A stretch of 19,090 nucleotides of DNA from Limnoraphis robusta CS-951 (GCF_000972705.2 NZ_LATL02000143.1:1-19090); one strand, 5' to 3'; shown: positions 1 through 7,332, numbered from the stretch's first letter. Program-made: numbers and translations. Notes: generated by a model from the sequence alone, not told the origin.

Positions 1-78
1 GCTCAGTTTTCTTTGGGCGGCAATTCCTCTCCCGCTAACCCTGTCGGGTATAACGGGAGTCCCCTTGCCGCATCTCAG

Positions 79-927
79 ATGGATATACTAATCAATCAGA
101 TCATCTTAGCTTGGCAGGCAATTCTTGCTAATCTGGGTTGGATGTCGTGGAATTTATTCCTGGCATTAATCCCTCTGGCTTTGAGTTTATGGTTATTCTG
201 TCCGCCTGTAATCTCCAAGCTGTCTAGAATGCGATCACCGATGATCATTTGGGGTGTCGGGTTGCTACTGGGCTTTAGTTTTCTCCCCCATGCCTATCAA
301 GTCGGTCGGCAATTTCATCGTTTAATTCAAACTCTAGACTACAGTTATTTATTGATCGCACTTTTGATCACTCTGCTGCTGATGGGATTAGAAATTTGGC
401 AGTCTCACAGACAACCAAACCGACCTCACCATCTTTCCTTGAGGTGGTGGTTGGGTTTTCTGGTTTTTATCTTGTTTCTTCCCAATGCACCTTATGTTCT
501 CACGGATATCATTCATCTGGTTGATCAAATTCGTCAGGGTTATTCGGTGTGGATTATCTCCCTTGCTTTGATTCCCCAATATCTTGTTTTCATGTTTGTC
601 GGATTTGAAGCTTATGTTCTTTCCCTGATTTACCTGAATCGCTATTTGGATCAGCAAGGTTGGAAACGCCATCGCTGGATGGGGGAATTGACTGTACACG
701 CACTTTCGGCTGTCGGAATATACCTGGGACGGTTTCAGAGGTTCAATAGTTGGGATATCGTCAGTAACCCAGATGTTTTGATTAGGAGTTTGATTGATAA
801 TCTCCTCAATCATCGTCCCTTAGTCGTGATCGCTGTAACATTTGTAGTTTTGACTGTTTTGTATGGATTAATGAAGTTCATCACCCTTGCGGTGCTTCCC
901 CCCTCATCCTCCCTGGATTCTGTCTGA
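79..927 (+). CDS. DUF1361 family integral membrane protein
   Basis: This is a multi-pass membrane protein of 282 aa if started at the ATG at 79. The frame stays open upstream to a TTG at 13 and perhaps beyond the window, so the true start is uncertain. I prefer 79 because the protein then begins MDILINQ and leads straight into the first hydrophobic segment (WNLFLALIPLALSLWLF). About six or seven hydrophobic stretches follow. The motif FLPNAPYVLTDIIHL at about residues 132-146 is the hallmark of the DUF1361 family as I know it. The molecular function of this family is not known. An ABC transporter gene follows on the same strand after about 100 bp, but a promoter-like -10 box between them suggests separate transcription. 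Confidence 0.82.
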   Translation: MDILINQIILAWQAILANLGWMSWNLFLALIPLALSLWLFCPPVISKLSRMRSPMIIWGVGLLLGFSFLPHAYQVGRQFHRLIQTLDYSYLLIALLITLLLMGLEIWQSHRQPNRPHHLSLRWWLGFLVFILFLPNAPYVLTDIIHLVDQIRQGYSVWIISLALIPQYLVFMFVGFEAYVLSLIYLNRYLDQQGWKRHRWMGELTVHALSAVGIYLGRFQRFNSWDIVSNPDVLIRSLIDNLLNHRPLVVIAVTFVVLTVLYGLMKFITLAVLPPSSSLDSV

Positions 928-987
928 TTGTGTGTAACATATTTGACAGGTAGATTTACAATAGCCTACCATTATACCAGAAACTTG

Positions 988-993
988 TATAAT
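988..993 (+). promoter_or_regulatory. Candidate -10 box (TATAAT) upstream of the ABC transporter gene
   Basis: A perfect TATAAT lies 33 bp before the ATG at 1027 and is preceded directly by TTG. No good -35 box sits 16-18 bp upstream. A TTGACA at 943-948 is too far away (39 bp) to pair with it. The position fits a leader of about 25 nt. This is motif matching only. Confidence 0.35.
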
Positions 994-1026
994 CCAAACT
1001 CTGTATAGACTTCAACAAGACAGCAC

Positions 1027-2991
1027 ATGAACCGATTTGACAGTCAGTTGTGGAAGCGATTTTTAGCGATCGCCCAACCCTTTTTCTATCCGCTTGAACC
1101 GGGAAGCAGCAAAGTGTTTCTCGGACTGTTACTATTGCTACTGGTTTTTATCTTTGCTGCTGTTTTTGTACTCGTCGCCGGAGTCACACTCGGGAGTCAA
1201 TATCTATTTCCTGAATTTTTCAATAGCATCGCCCCTGGTTTGCTGGAAACCATCACAGGCTTGATCCAGTCTCCTTGGATCGTGGTATTCGGTTTAATGC
1301 TGATTTTACCTGTGATCGCCGCCTTTTCTTATAAAGAGAATTTACAATCTCGCTGGCAACCTTGGGCGGTTTTAGGTATTCTTTTGCTGTTATCCGTCTC
1401 CGTAAGCGGCTTAAACGTTATTATCAGCTACGTTTCAAACTTCTTTACAACCGCCCTCGCCGAGAAAAATGAATCAGAATTTTGGCGATTTTTATTTGTC
1501 TATGCAGGTGTTTTTATTGTTGGTATTCCCATTGTTGCTTTATATGGCTATACCCGCGATCGCTTAGGAAACTATTGGCGAAAATGGCTCACGAATAAAT
1601 TTTTAGATAACTATTTTGATAACCGCGCCTATTATAAACTCGAATCTGATCGAGAAATCGATAACCCCGATCAGCGAATTACTGAAGATATTCGATCTTT
1701 TACCCGAACCAGCTTGGTTTTTCTGTTGGTTTTGCTGAATTCAGTGATTGATATTATTTCCTTTAGTGGAATTCTCTGGACAATCTCTAAAAAACTCTCG
1801 TTATTTTTGTTAGTTTATGCCGTCTTTGGTACCGTGATTACAATCTGGATCGGACGGCGATTAATTCCACTAAACTTTAACCAACTCCGACGAGAAGCTG
1901 ACTTTCGCTATGGATTAGTTCATGTGCGAGATAATGCAGAATCGATTGCTTTTTATCAAGGAGAACAACAAGAAAGCCTGCAAATCAAACAGCGATTTCT
2001 GAAAGCTTTTGAGAACTTTAATCTGTTAATCGGATGGCAGCGAAATGTGGATTACTTTACCACAGGCTATCGCTACATTGTGATTATTTTACCCTCGCTG
2101 ATCATGGCTCCGATTTATTTTGCGGGACAGATCAAGTTTGGAGACATTACCCAAGCTAACTTTGCCTTTAGTCAAGTTTTAAGTGCCTTTTCGATCATTG
2201 TCAGTCAGATTGAAGCCTTGAGTGCATTTGCGGCCGGAATTAACCGTTTAGCCACGTTTTCCGAAGCTTTACATCCCGAAAACACAGTCCCTAAACCGGG
2301 AGAACCTCGTATTGATTTAACGATTGATTCTCCACTGGCTCTCGAACATATTACCCTCAATACTCCCAATTATCAAAAAACCCTGGTAACAGATCTTTCT
2401 CTGGTTTTACAACCCGGTCAAGGATTATTAATCATGGGGAATAGTGGGGCAGGTAAGAGTTCCTTATTGCGGGCAATTGCGGGATTATGGCGTTCAGGAA
2501 CCGGACAGTTAGTGCGTCCAGATTTACAGGAAATGCTGTTTTTACCGCAAAAACCCTATATGATTTTAGGAAGTCTCCGCGAACAATTATTGTATCCTTA
2601 TACGGATCGAGGTGTAGATGAACAAAAATTAATTCAGGTTTTAGAATTGGTCAACTTGGGTCATTTAGCTGAACAAGTGAATAGTTTTGATGTCGAGTTG
2701 GATTGGGGAAATGTGCTATCTTTAGGAGAACAGCAGCGTTTAGCATTTGCGCGTTTGTTGCTGAGTCAGCCGCGTTACGCGATCCTCGATGAAGCGACCA
2801 GTGCCTTAGATTTAAAAAACGAAGAACGCCTCTATCAAAAGTTACAAGAGACTCAAACGACCTACGTGAGTGTAGGGCATCGAATGAGTTTATTAAAATA
2901 CCATCACCAGGTTTTAGAACTGCTTGAAGATAGAAAGTGGCGATTAGTTTCGGTGGAAGATTATCGTGCAGATATGAGCATTTTGAATTAG
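1027..2991 (+). CDS. SbmA/BacA-type ABC transporter, fused permease and ATPase
   Basis: This is a 654-aa half-transporter with the membrane domain first and the nucleotide-binding domain last, so it would work as a homodimer in the cytoplasmic membrane. Residues 1-410 carry about six membrane helices. The stretch around residues 180-215 (RKWLTNKFLDNYFDNRAYYK) is typical of the ABC_membrane_2 group (SbmA, BacA, YddA, peroxisomal ABCD). The ATPase domain has Walker A GNSGAGKS at 471-478, signature LSLGEQQ at 564-570, Walker B ending ILDE at 586-589, and the H-loop His618. The LSLGE signature is usual for this family. Relatives import peptides, peptide antibiotics, cobalamin or fatty acyl compounds, so the substrate cannot be assigned here. 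The 3' end is 9 bp from the end of a convergent gene. No damage to the frame is visible. Confidence 0.92.
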   Translation: MNRFDSQLWKRFLAIAQPFFYPLEPGSSKVFLGLLLLLLVFIFAAVFVLVAGVTLGSQYLFPEFFNSIAPGLLETITGLIQSPWIVVFGLMLILPVIAAFSYKENLQSRWQPWAVLGILLLLSVSVSGLNVIISYVSNFFTTALAEKNESEFWRFLFVYAGVFIVGIPIVALYGYTRDRLGNYWRKWLTNKFLDNYFDNRAYYKLESDREIDNPDQRITEDIRSFTRTSLVFLLVLLNSVIDIISFSGILWTISKKLSLFLLVYAVFGTVITIWIGRRLIPLNFNQLRREADFRYGLVHVRDNAESIAFYQGEQQESLQIKQRFLKAFENFNLLIGWQRNVDYFTTGYRYIVIILPSLIMAPIYFAGQIKFGDITQANFAFSQVLSAFSIIVSQIEALSAFAAGINRLATFSEALHPENTVPKPGEPRIDLTIDSPLALEHITLNTPNYQKTLVTDLSLVLQPGQGLLIMGNSGAGKSSLLRAIAGLWRSGTGQLVRPDLQEMLFLPQKPYMILGSLREQLLYPYTDRGVDEQKLIQVLELVNLGHLAEQVNSFDVELDWGNVLSLGEQQRLAFARLLLSQPRYAILDEATSALDLKNEERLYQKLQETQTTYVSVGHRMSLLKYHHQVLELLEDRKWRLVSVEDYRADMSILN

Positions 2992-3000
2992 TTAAAGTGA

Positions 3001-3381
3001 TCACTCTGACGGTTGATGATTTGTCGGTTCATAAAAGCGACATTGACCGCATGGTCCTTGTGGATGAACCGCACAACGAACTAATTCTGAATGGGCATTG
3101 AAGCGACAAGTCCCATCTCCGAGTACCCAACGTCCATCCACTAAACTTCTCTCTTGAGGAGGTTCGGCAGATTGCACGTAAAGCGAGATTTGATGCAGTC
3201 GATAACGACCCGATCTTAACTGATAGCGGTGACGACGTTCTAAAACGGCGTAAGTTTGACCGAGGATCTCCAGATAATGACCCGGTTGAGGTGTCCAATC
3301 AAAGCAAATACTTCCTAAAGACCGTTGAGGATGAGTTAAAATCACTTCAGTCGGCAAAGAATCTGATTCAAGATTATCCAT
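3001..3381 (-). CDS. DUF6464 family protein, probable four-cysteine metal site
   Basis: This is a soluble 126-aa protein with no signal peptide or membrane segment. The middle part (YRLHQISLYVQ at about 60-70) and the C-terminal part (WVLGDGTCRFNAHSELVRC, then PCGQCRFYEP) match what I recall of the cyanobacterial DUF6464 family. Four cysteines at 92, 103, 111 and 114 end in a CxxC pair and could hold zinc; that is inference. The function is unknown. The gene is convergent with the ABC transporter (9 bp apart), leaving no space for a terminator between them. It is divergent from the split ydcF gene across a 179-bp gap. The ATG at 3381 is the only start that keeps the whole conserved region with a normal N-terminus. 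Confidence 0.75.
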   Translation of the reverse strand: MDNLESDSLPTEVILTHPQRSLGSICFDWTPQPGHYLEILGQTYAVLERRHRYQLRSGRYRLHQISLYVQSAEPPQERSLVDGRWVLGDGTCRFNAHSELVRCAVHPQGPCGQCRFYEPTNHQPSE

Positions 3382-3560
3382 TGATCACTCCGTAAACAAA
3401 CATAACTTCAATTATGTCGATTGACTAAAGGCTTTGTCAAATTCATCACGGCATGATCACAATAGATGAATTAGGAAGTATTAACAGCAATTGTGTCAGT
3501 TCATCGCTAAAATTTGGATCAACTCCTCTCAATTGAACTCGGAATTCCGGGCGTGATACT

Positions 3561-4029
3561 ATGTTTCTGTTTTTATCTAAACTTCTGCCCTTACTTATTT
3601 ATCCTCTCGGACTGAGTTGCTTTTTACTGATAGTCGCCTTAATATTATTGTGGAAGCAGCCTCGCATAGCGGCAGGGGCAATCGGATTAGCGTTGTTGAT
3701 TCTCCTGGTGAGTAGTAATAGTTGGGTTTCTCAGAGTTTAGTGCGATCGCTAGAGTGGCAAAATATCCCCAACGGTGAACTTCCAAAAGCAACGGCGATT
3801 GTCGTGTTGGGCGGCGGAACCAAAGCCCCCATTCCCCCTCGTCCTTGGGTCGATGTCAGCGAAGCCGGAGATCGGATTTTGTATGGGGCGTTGTTGTATC
3901 GACAGGAAAAAGCCCCTTGGCTGATTTTAAGTGGGGGTCGCATTCAATGGGACGGTCAAGAACCTCCTGAATCGGCTGATATGGCGGAAATTGCAGCAGC
4001 GATGGGGGTTCCGGAGTCGGCAATTTTAC
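3561..4029 (+). pseudogene. YdcF/DUF218 family protein, 5' part (split by an insertion element)
   Basis: These are the first 156 codons plus one base of a YdcF/SanA/ElyC-type envelope protein. Two membrane segments lie at about residues 5-30 and 36-58. The DUF218 domain follows, with the strand motif AIVVLGGG at about 79-86 and LILSGGRI at about 120-127. The sequence runs normally to SAIL at 153-156 and is then cut by a mobile element at 4030. Joining base 4029 to base 5446 gives the codon CAA and continues as QDPTSLNTYQNAV, the expected family motif. The rebuilt gene has 264 codons and a stop, a normal family length. If translated as it stands, this fragment would run on for nine foreign residues and stop at 4058, lacking the second half of the domain. 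Confidence 0.9.
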
Positions 4030-4046
4030 CTAACTCCGTAAGAAGG

Positions 4047-4077
4047 CTCCCGTCATAATCTTTGATTTGACGGTGAG
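4047..4077 (+). repeat. Left-end subterminal hairpin of the IS608-type element
   Basis: CTCCCGTC (4047-4054) pairs with GACGGTGAG (4069-4077), with one bulged base and a 14-nt loop. It sits 17 bp inside the left boundary, where Y1 transposases of this family bind their imperfect palindrome. The pairing is seen in the sequence; its use is inferred from the family. Confidence 0.65.
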
Positions 4078-4134
4078 ATGAATTGCGGTCAGGATGTGTG
4101 TTAGAATAATTTATCTCAAGCATAGCGACGTAAA

Positions 4135-5388
4135 ATGCTGGTATTTGAAGCAAAACTTGAGGGAGAAAAACAACAGTATGAGCGGCTCGATGAAGCCATT
4201 CGTACTGCACGTTTTATCCGCAATTCTTGCATTAGATACTGGATGGACAACCCGAAGATTGGACGGTATGAACTGAGCGCTTATTGTGCGGTTCTTGCCA
4301 AGGAATTCCCCTGGGCAAGTAAGCTCAACTCGATGGCTCGTCAAGCTTCTGCTGAAAGAGCATGGTCGGCTATCGCTCGGTTTTATGACAACTGTAAGAA
4401 GAAAGCAGCGAAGAAGCGGTGCGACCTCGCGGCTTCGCAAGCCGCTAGAGGAAGCGCACCAAGAGAAGGTTTTCCACGCTTCAAGAAGCATCAAACACAT
4501 GGTTCTGTTGAATATAAAACCTGCGGGTGGAAGCTTTCGGAAGATAGAAGAACCATTACTTTCACCGATGGGTTTAAAGCCGGAAGTTTCAAGTTGTGGG
4601 GAACCCGTGACTTGCATTTTTATCAGTTGAAACAGATTAAGCGCATCCGGGTTGTCCGTCGTGCTGATGGATACTACGTTCAGGTTTGTCTTGATCAAGA
4701 GCGGATTGAGAAACGAGAGCCAACAGGTAAAACCATTGGGTTGGATGTTGGGTTGACCCAGTTCTACACCGATTCCAACGGACAAACGGTTGATAATCCT
4801 CGTTACTTGAGAAAGTCCGAAAAGTCTCTCAAGCGACTTCAACGTAAACTTTCTCGTACCAAAAAAGCCTCGAAAAATAGAGCTAAGGCTCAAAATCGCT
4901 TGGGTAGAAAGTACCTCAAGGTAAGTAGGCAGCGTAAAGATTTTGCCGTGAAGTTGGCAAGATGCGTCATCCAGTCTAACGACTTGGTTGTCTATGAGGA
5001 CTTGCAGGTGCAAAATCTGGTGAAAAACAGAAAACTCTCCAAGTCGATTTCTGATGCGGCTTGGTCTAATTTCCGCAGTTGGTTAGAGTATTTCGGTAAA
5101 GTGTTCGGGGTGGCAACGGTATCGGTTCCTCCTCACTACACCAGTGCCAACTGCTCTAACTGTGGGGAAGAAGTCAAAAAGTCGTTGAGTACGAGAACTC
5201 ATAGATGTCATAATTGTGGGTTTGTACTTGATAGAGACTGGAATGCAGCTATCAACATACTTGAATTAGGACTCCGTACCGTGGGACACACGGGAACGTT
5301 AAACGCCTCTGGAGAGACTGACCAATACTTGAGTGTGGAAACTCCTTCAAGCAAGTCAACTCGTGGAAAGAGGAAACCCTTGCAGTGA
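4135..5388 (+). CDS. tnpB: TnpB RNA-guided nuclease (IS605 OrfB family)
   Basis: This 417-aa TnpB is the OrfB-type ancestor-like relative of Cas12. The family uses an RNA from the element's right end to cut DNA next to a short target-adjacent motif. The RuvC residues look intact: Asp204 in IGLDVGL, Glu288 in VVYEDLQ, and the Asp pair 366/368 in LDRDWNAA. The zinc ribbon is present, with Cys340/343 and Cys358/361. The N-terminal half (AIRTARFIRN, LNSMARQASAERAWSAIARFYDNCKKK) is typical of the cyanobacterial branch. Residues 95-109 are an extra stretch encoded by a 43-bp palindromic repeat and do not belong to the family sequence. The ATG at 4135 gives the usual MLVFEAK start but has only a weak ribosome binding site. 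The frame is otherwise undamaged, so activity is plausible but unproven. Confidence 0.93.
   Translation: MLVFEAKLEGEKQQYERLDEAIRTARFIRNSCIRYWMDNPKIGRYELSAYCAVLAKEFPWASKLNSMARQASAERAWSAIARFYDNCKKKAAKKRCDLAASQAARGSAPREGFPRFKKHQTHGSVEYKTCGWKLSEDRRTITFTDGFKAGSFKLWGTRDLHFYQLKQIKRIRVVRRADGYYVQVCLDQERIEKREPTGKTIGLDVGLTQFYTDSNGQTVDNPRYLRKSEKSLKRLQRKLSRTKKASKNRAKAQNRLGRKYLKVSRQRKDFAVKLARCVIQSNDLVVYEDLQVQNLVKNRKLSKSISDAAWSNFRSWLEYFGKVFGVATVSVPPHYTSANCSNCGEEVKKSLSTRTHRCHNCGFVLDRDWNAAINILELGLRTVGHTGTLNASGETDQYLSVETPSSKSTRGKRKPLQ
4418..4460. repeat. 43-bp palindromic repeat inserted in frame within tnpB
   Basis: This is an imperfect palindrome. GGTGCG (4418-4423) pairs with CGCACC (4455-4460), CCTC pairs with GAGG, and GCGGCTT pairs with AAGCCGC around a short TCGC loop. 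It is much richer in G+C than the surrounding tnpB. It encodes residues 95-109 (RCDLAASQAARGSAP) between FYDNCKKK and GFPRFKKH, which are nearly adjacent in the TnpB relatives I know. This looks like a small REP- or MITE-like element that entered the gene without breaking the frame. I see no second copy in this window. Confidence 0.7.
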
Positions 5389-5465
5389 TGTTTTGGAATC
5401 CCCTACTATATTCGGTACTCCGAATTAGTGGTGGGAGGATGTCAAAAGATCCAACTTCACTGAAT
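5389..5465 (+). ncRNA. Predicted right-end guide RNA (omega/reRNA) of TnpB, 3' part
   Basis: TnpB elements produce an RNA that overlaps the 3' end of tnpB, runs through the right end and finishes with about 16-20 nt of flanking DNA as the guide. Here the right-end hairpin is visible. ATTCGG (5410-5415) pairs with CCGAAT (5420-5425), extended by ACTA/TAGT and C/G pairs to 5400-5434. The element ends at 5445. The predicted guide is therefore the ydcF sequence starting at 5446, AAGATCCAACTTCACTGAAT. The 5' end of the RNA lies somewhere within tnpB and cannot be placed. The hairpin is seen; the RNA is inferred from the family. Confidence 0.5.
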
Positions 5466-5771
5466 ACTTATCAAAATGCGGTGAATGTTCGTCAGATTTT
5501 ACAGGAGAAGAAGTTGACGGGGAAAGTATTATTAGTAACATCTGCCCTGCATATGCCGCGATCGCTGCGGGTTTTTCAGCGTCAAGGAATTGAGGCGATC
5601 GCAGCACCGACTGATTTTTGGGTCTCTCAACAAGATGTCAACCCTTCAAAAACCACAATACAAGCAAGCATTTTAGGCCTCATACCGGATACGCAATCTT
5701 TGCAAAAGTTCACCCAAGCCTTAAAAGAATATATCGGAATTGTTGTTTATCGGTTGCGAGGATGGTTATAA
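5446..5771 (+). pseudogene. YdcF/DUF218 family protein, 3' part (downstream of the insertion)
   Basis: This is the second half of the split envelope gene, codons 157-264 of the rebuilt frame. It begins with the two last bases of the junction codon CAA and reads DPTSLNTYQNAVNVRQIL, then LLVTSALHMPRSLRVFQRQG, which are the conserved DUF218 motifs of the second half of the domain. The domain is followed by a C-terminal tail ending RLRGWL. Any start codon in frame upstream lies inside the mobile element, so this part has no native start or promoter. It would be expressed only by accident from tnpB or reRNA read-through. There are no internal stops or frameshifts, which suggests that the insertion is recent. 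Confidence 0.9.
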
Positions 5772-5840
5772 TTTGAGCCTGCAATAAATCCGATTGATTA
5801 TGTTAACTTGAAGAAATAATTAGCAGAGGTTCGAGCTGTA

Positions 5841-6071
5841 ATGTATTTTCAGTGGGAAAATTTCACAGATACTCAACAATCAGCAGCAGAGATTTTGCAA
5901 GTCTATCAAGTGACTGCTAAATTTTATCAGGAAGTCAAATATCGAGAGGAGTTTGAACAGCATTGTCAATGGTACGCTGAAACCGCCGAGCGTCATCAGC
6001 AAGAACTCCAAAAAATGCGAGGAGATCTAAACATATTCGGTTGGTTTCGGCGGGGACGAGGGACGAACTAA
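5841..6071 (+). CDS. Small conserved hypothetical protein (76 aa)
   Basis: This small soluble protein is rich in Gln, Glu and aromatic residues, with a mostly helical composition and no signal peptide. It ends in a basic tail (FRRGRGTN). I do not recognise a named family, although proteins of this style occur as small conserved hypotheticals in cyanobacteria. Support for it being real: an ATG at 5841 with AGAGG 10-15 bp upstream, amino-acid use like a true protein, and no competing frame. It lies 69 bp after the end of the ydcF fragment and is convergent with ftrV. No function can be assigned. Confidence 0.6.
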   Translation: MYFQWENFTDTQQSAAEILQVYQVTAKFYQEVKYREEFEQHCQWYAETAERHQQELQKMRGDLNIFGWFRRGRGTN

Positions 6072-6157
6072 AGGTGGGGAAAGTTGTCCACACTGAAGGA
6101 TTTGAGCCTCTCTAATGTCCCTCGATGGGCAGATGTAGAATTTTCCCCTTTCACCTG

Positions 6158-6385
6158 CTAGTCTGAGATCACTTCAAGTTCCTCCTGTTTAAAATGAGCT
6201 TTGAATTTGGCGGTAAATTTGACTTGAATCGGGAGATTTGGACTCACTGGCCTACCATTCCAATCATTGATGATAGAGACAATTTCTCCTTCTAAACCCT
6301 TCATGTCAAATGACTGATTGCGGTGTTCGGGATGAGTATAGACAATAACCGATGTTTTGACGCGAACGCGATCGCCAGCTTTCAT
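6158..6385 (-). CDS. ftrV: Ferredoxin-thioredoxin reductase, variable (alpha) chain
   Basis: This is the 75-aa variable subunit of ferredoxin-thioredoxin reductase. It is a small SH3-like barrel that caps the catalytic Fe4S4 subunit (FtrC) in the enzyme that passes electrons from photosystem I-reduced ferredoxin to thioredoxin. It is recognised from MKAGDRVRVKTSVIVYTHPEH near the start, then GLEGEIVSIINDWNGRPVSPNLP, and the C-terminal KFKAHFKQEELEVI. Its length is normal for cyanobacteria. The catalytic subunit gene ftrC is not in this window, which is usual because the two genes are often unlinked. The ATG at 6385 gives the canonical N-terminus. An inverted repeat (GGTGGGGAAA at 6073-6082 against TTTCCCCTTTCACC at 6142-6155) lies in the convergent gap downstream. 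Confidence 0.95.
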   Translation of the reverse strand: MKAGDRVRVKTSVIVYTHPEHRNQSFDMKGLEGEIVSIINDWNGRPVSPNLPIQVKFTAKFKAHFKQEELEVISD

Positions 6386-6423
6386 AGACTTTAACCTAGT
6401 ATCTCCTCTCTAACGACCTGAAC

Positions 6424-6615
6424 TCACCCAGGGTTGATGACCTGTACCAAGTCAGGCAGTTTTTCTATATTGACACAGAAACCGCTCCAAAACTCAACTG
6501 TGCAAGGATTTACTGTGGCGGAGATTTTTTCCTCCAATCTTACGGGGACTCGGATACTCTCAATCAGATCAAAAGGGATTGAGTTGCTATTCAATCCCTG
6601 CTGTGTCGAAATCAA
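6424..6615 (-). CDS. Doubtful small ORF (63 aa) behind the exported protein
   Basis: This frame starts with TTG and overlaps the stop codon of the upstream exported protein, as in translational coupling. It encodes a plausible-looking peptide (IPFDLIESIRVPVRLEEK at about residues 13-30, one Cys pair). I recognise no family, and a similar-sized frame is open on the other strand. It may be a real coupled gene, a remnant, or chance. It is listed because otherwise the 226 bp between the exported protein and ftrV hold no gene. Confidence 0.2.
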   Translation of the reverse strand: MISTQQGLNSNSIPFDLIESIRVPVRLEEKISATVNPCTVEFWSGFCVNIEKLPDLVQVINPG

Positions 6616-6989
6616 TTCCCTAAGCGAATGGGAATTCCCCTGACACCAGCCCCTTGAGAATTGAAGGAAGGACTTAAGGGGTTGACTTGTTGTCGATTTT
6701 GCTGAGATGAATATTGATCAATCACTACTTCCGTTTGAGGTGCAACTTGATTCAAGTATTCGGGTTCGTATTCAAAAGGTTTATCGAGTGATGGCCCCCC
6801 CTGTGGAAAACTGGCACTAGAGGGTTTGATGCCCATATTTAAGCCTTTTCCAGTCAAATCTGATGCAGATACGGAGGGCTGTTGATAGGTATCGAGTCGC
6901 TGAACTTCTTCTGCTATCCCGGTTGGTATGAGAGAAAAAAAGCTCACCCCAATCACCACTCCCCCGAAAATCGATTGAGCAATCTTCAT
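6612..6989 (-). CDS. Exported hypothetical protein with signal peptide (125 aa)
   Basis: The N-terminus has a short basic start (MKIAQ), a hydrophobic core (IFGGVVIGVSFFSLI) and a likely signal-peptidase site after PTGIA, at about residue 26. The mature part is about 100 aa, rich in Ser, Gln, Pro and Asn, with low complexity and no cysteines, which fits a periplasmic or extracellular protein. I do not recognise the family. The ATG at 6989 is preceded by an AAAGGGA ribosome binding site. Upstream lies a gene-free stretch with a degenerate tRNA-like sequence. Downstream is ftrV on the same strand, 226 bp away and probably independent. Confidence 0.6.
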   Translation of the reverse strand: MKIAQSIFGGVVIGVSFFSLIPTGIAEEVQRLDTYQQPSVSASDLTGKGLNMGIKPSSASFPQGGPSLDKPFEYEPEYLNQVAPQTEVVIDQYSSQQNRQQVNPLSPSFNSQGAGVRGIPIRLGN

Positions 6990-7021
6990 TATGGTTTCCC
7001 TTTCGTAAAACTAAGCTTCAT

Positions 7022-7088
7022 TGATGTCGGACTCGAACCTCTAGGTTGCAAGCCTTGTACCCCTACCAACACTCTGTATCTGACTGTC
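7022..7088 (-). pseudogene. Degenerate tRNA-like sequence in a gene-free stretch (6990-7332)
   Basis: Read on the minus strand, this stretch has tRNA-like blocks in the right order: a D-loop-like GTTGGTAG, an anticodon-loop-like CTTGCAA flanked by short complementary bases, and a T-loop-like GGTTCGAGTCC. The T stem is only two pairs, about seven bases seem missing between the anticodon and T arms, and no acceptor stem can be formed. It could be a decayed tRNA, perhaps tRNA-Ala(UGC)-like, or chance. Apart from this, I see no gene in the 343 bp from 6990 to 7332. The 95-aa frame at 7041-7328 on the minus strand has an unlikely composition. Confidence 0.3.
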
Positions 7089-7332
7089 TAGAAAAATACT
7101 GTCAGTATATATTGGGAGATTATAAAGATAAAATGATCTTTTTAATTGCTCCAGTTTTAGATTAACATTCTCTCCCTCTCGACAACTGTAACTTTTCCTA
7201 CAAAGCATTGTTGCCGTAGAGTTGCTCGAGAAGTTACCCAATGTAAAATATAAGTAACAATTAGAGACAAATATAAATACACGGGGTTTTTTAAAACTTA
7301 ATCCCAAGACATATGAACTCCTAGTCACTGAC

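Larger units (their letters stand above)
4030..5445 (+). mobile_element. IS200/IS605 (IS608-type) element with tnpB only
   Basis: This is a 1416-bp insertion in a ydcF-type gene. The left flank ends in TTAC (4026-4029) and the element's last four bases are TCAA (5442-5445), the same cleavage tetranucleotides known for IS608. There is no target duplication, as expected for this single-strand transposition family. Cutting out exactly 4030-5445 restores the host reading frame, which fixes both ends. An imperfect hairpin lies near the left end (4047-4077), preceded at 4038-4041 by GTAA, which can pair with TTAC. A second hairpin lies near the right end (5400-5434) with GAAT at its foot (5396-5399), the same tetranucleotide as the IS608 right guide. 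No tnpA is present, so movement would need the Y1 transposase in trans. Confidence 0.9.

Noticed and set aside
943..978. TTGACA with a TTATAC-like box as the promoter of the ABC transporter
   Set aside because: The spacer is about 23 bp, too long for a standard promoter; the TATAAT at 988 is the better candidate but lacks a -35 box.
4111..5013. 300-aa open frame on the minus strand across tnpB
   Set aside because: It is antisense to a well-supported tnpB with intact motifs, has an unlikely composition and matches no family I know.
5385..5447. Start of an apparent separate gene at 5385 leading into the DUF218 C-terminal half
   Set aside because: The first 20 codons are the element's right end read in frame by chance; the true junction is at 5446 and the sequence belongs to the split ydcF gene.
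6434..6643. 69-aa plus-strand frame opposite the exported protein's 3' end
   Set aside because: It overlaps a better-supported minus-strand gene and has no ribosome binding site or recognisable pattern.
7041..7328. 95-aa frame on the minus strand upstream of the exported protein
   Set aside because: Unusual composition, no ribosome binding site, and it covers the tRNA-like stretch; nothing suggests a protein.
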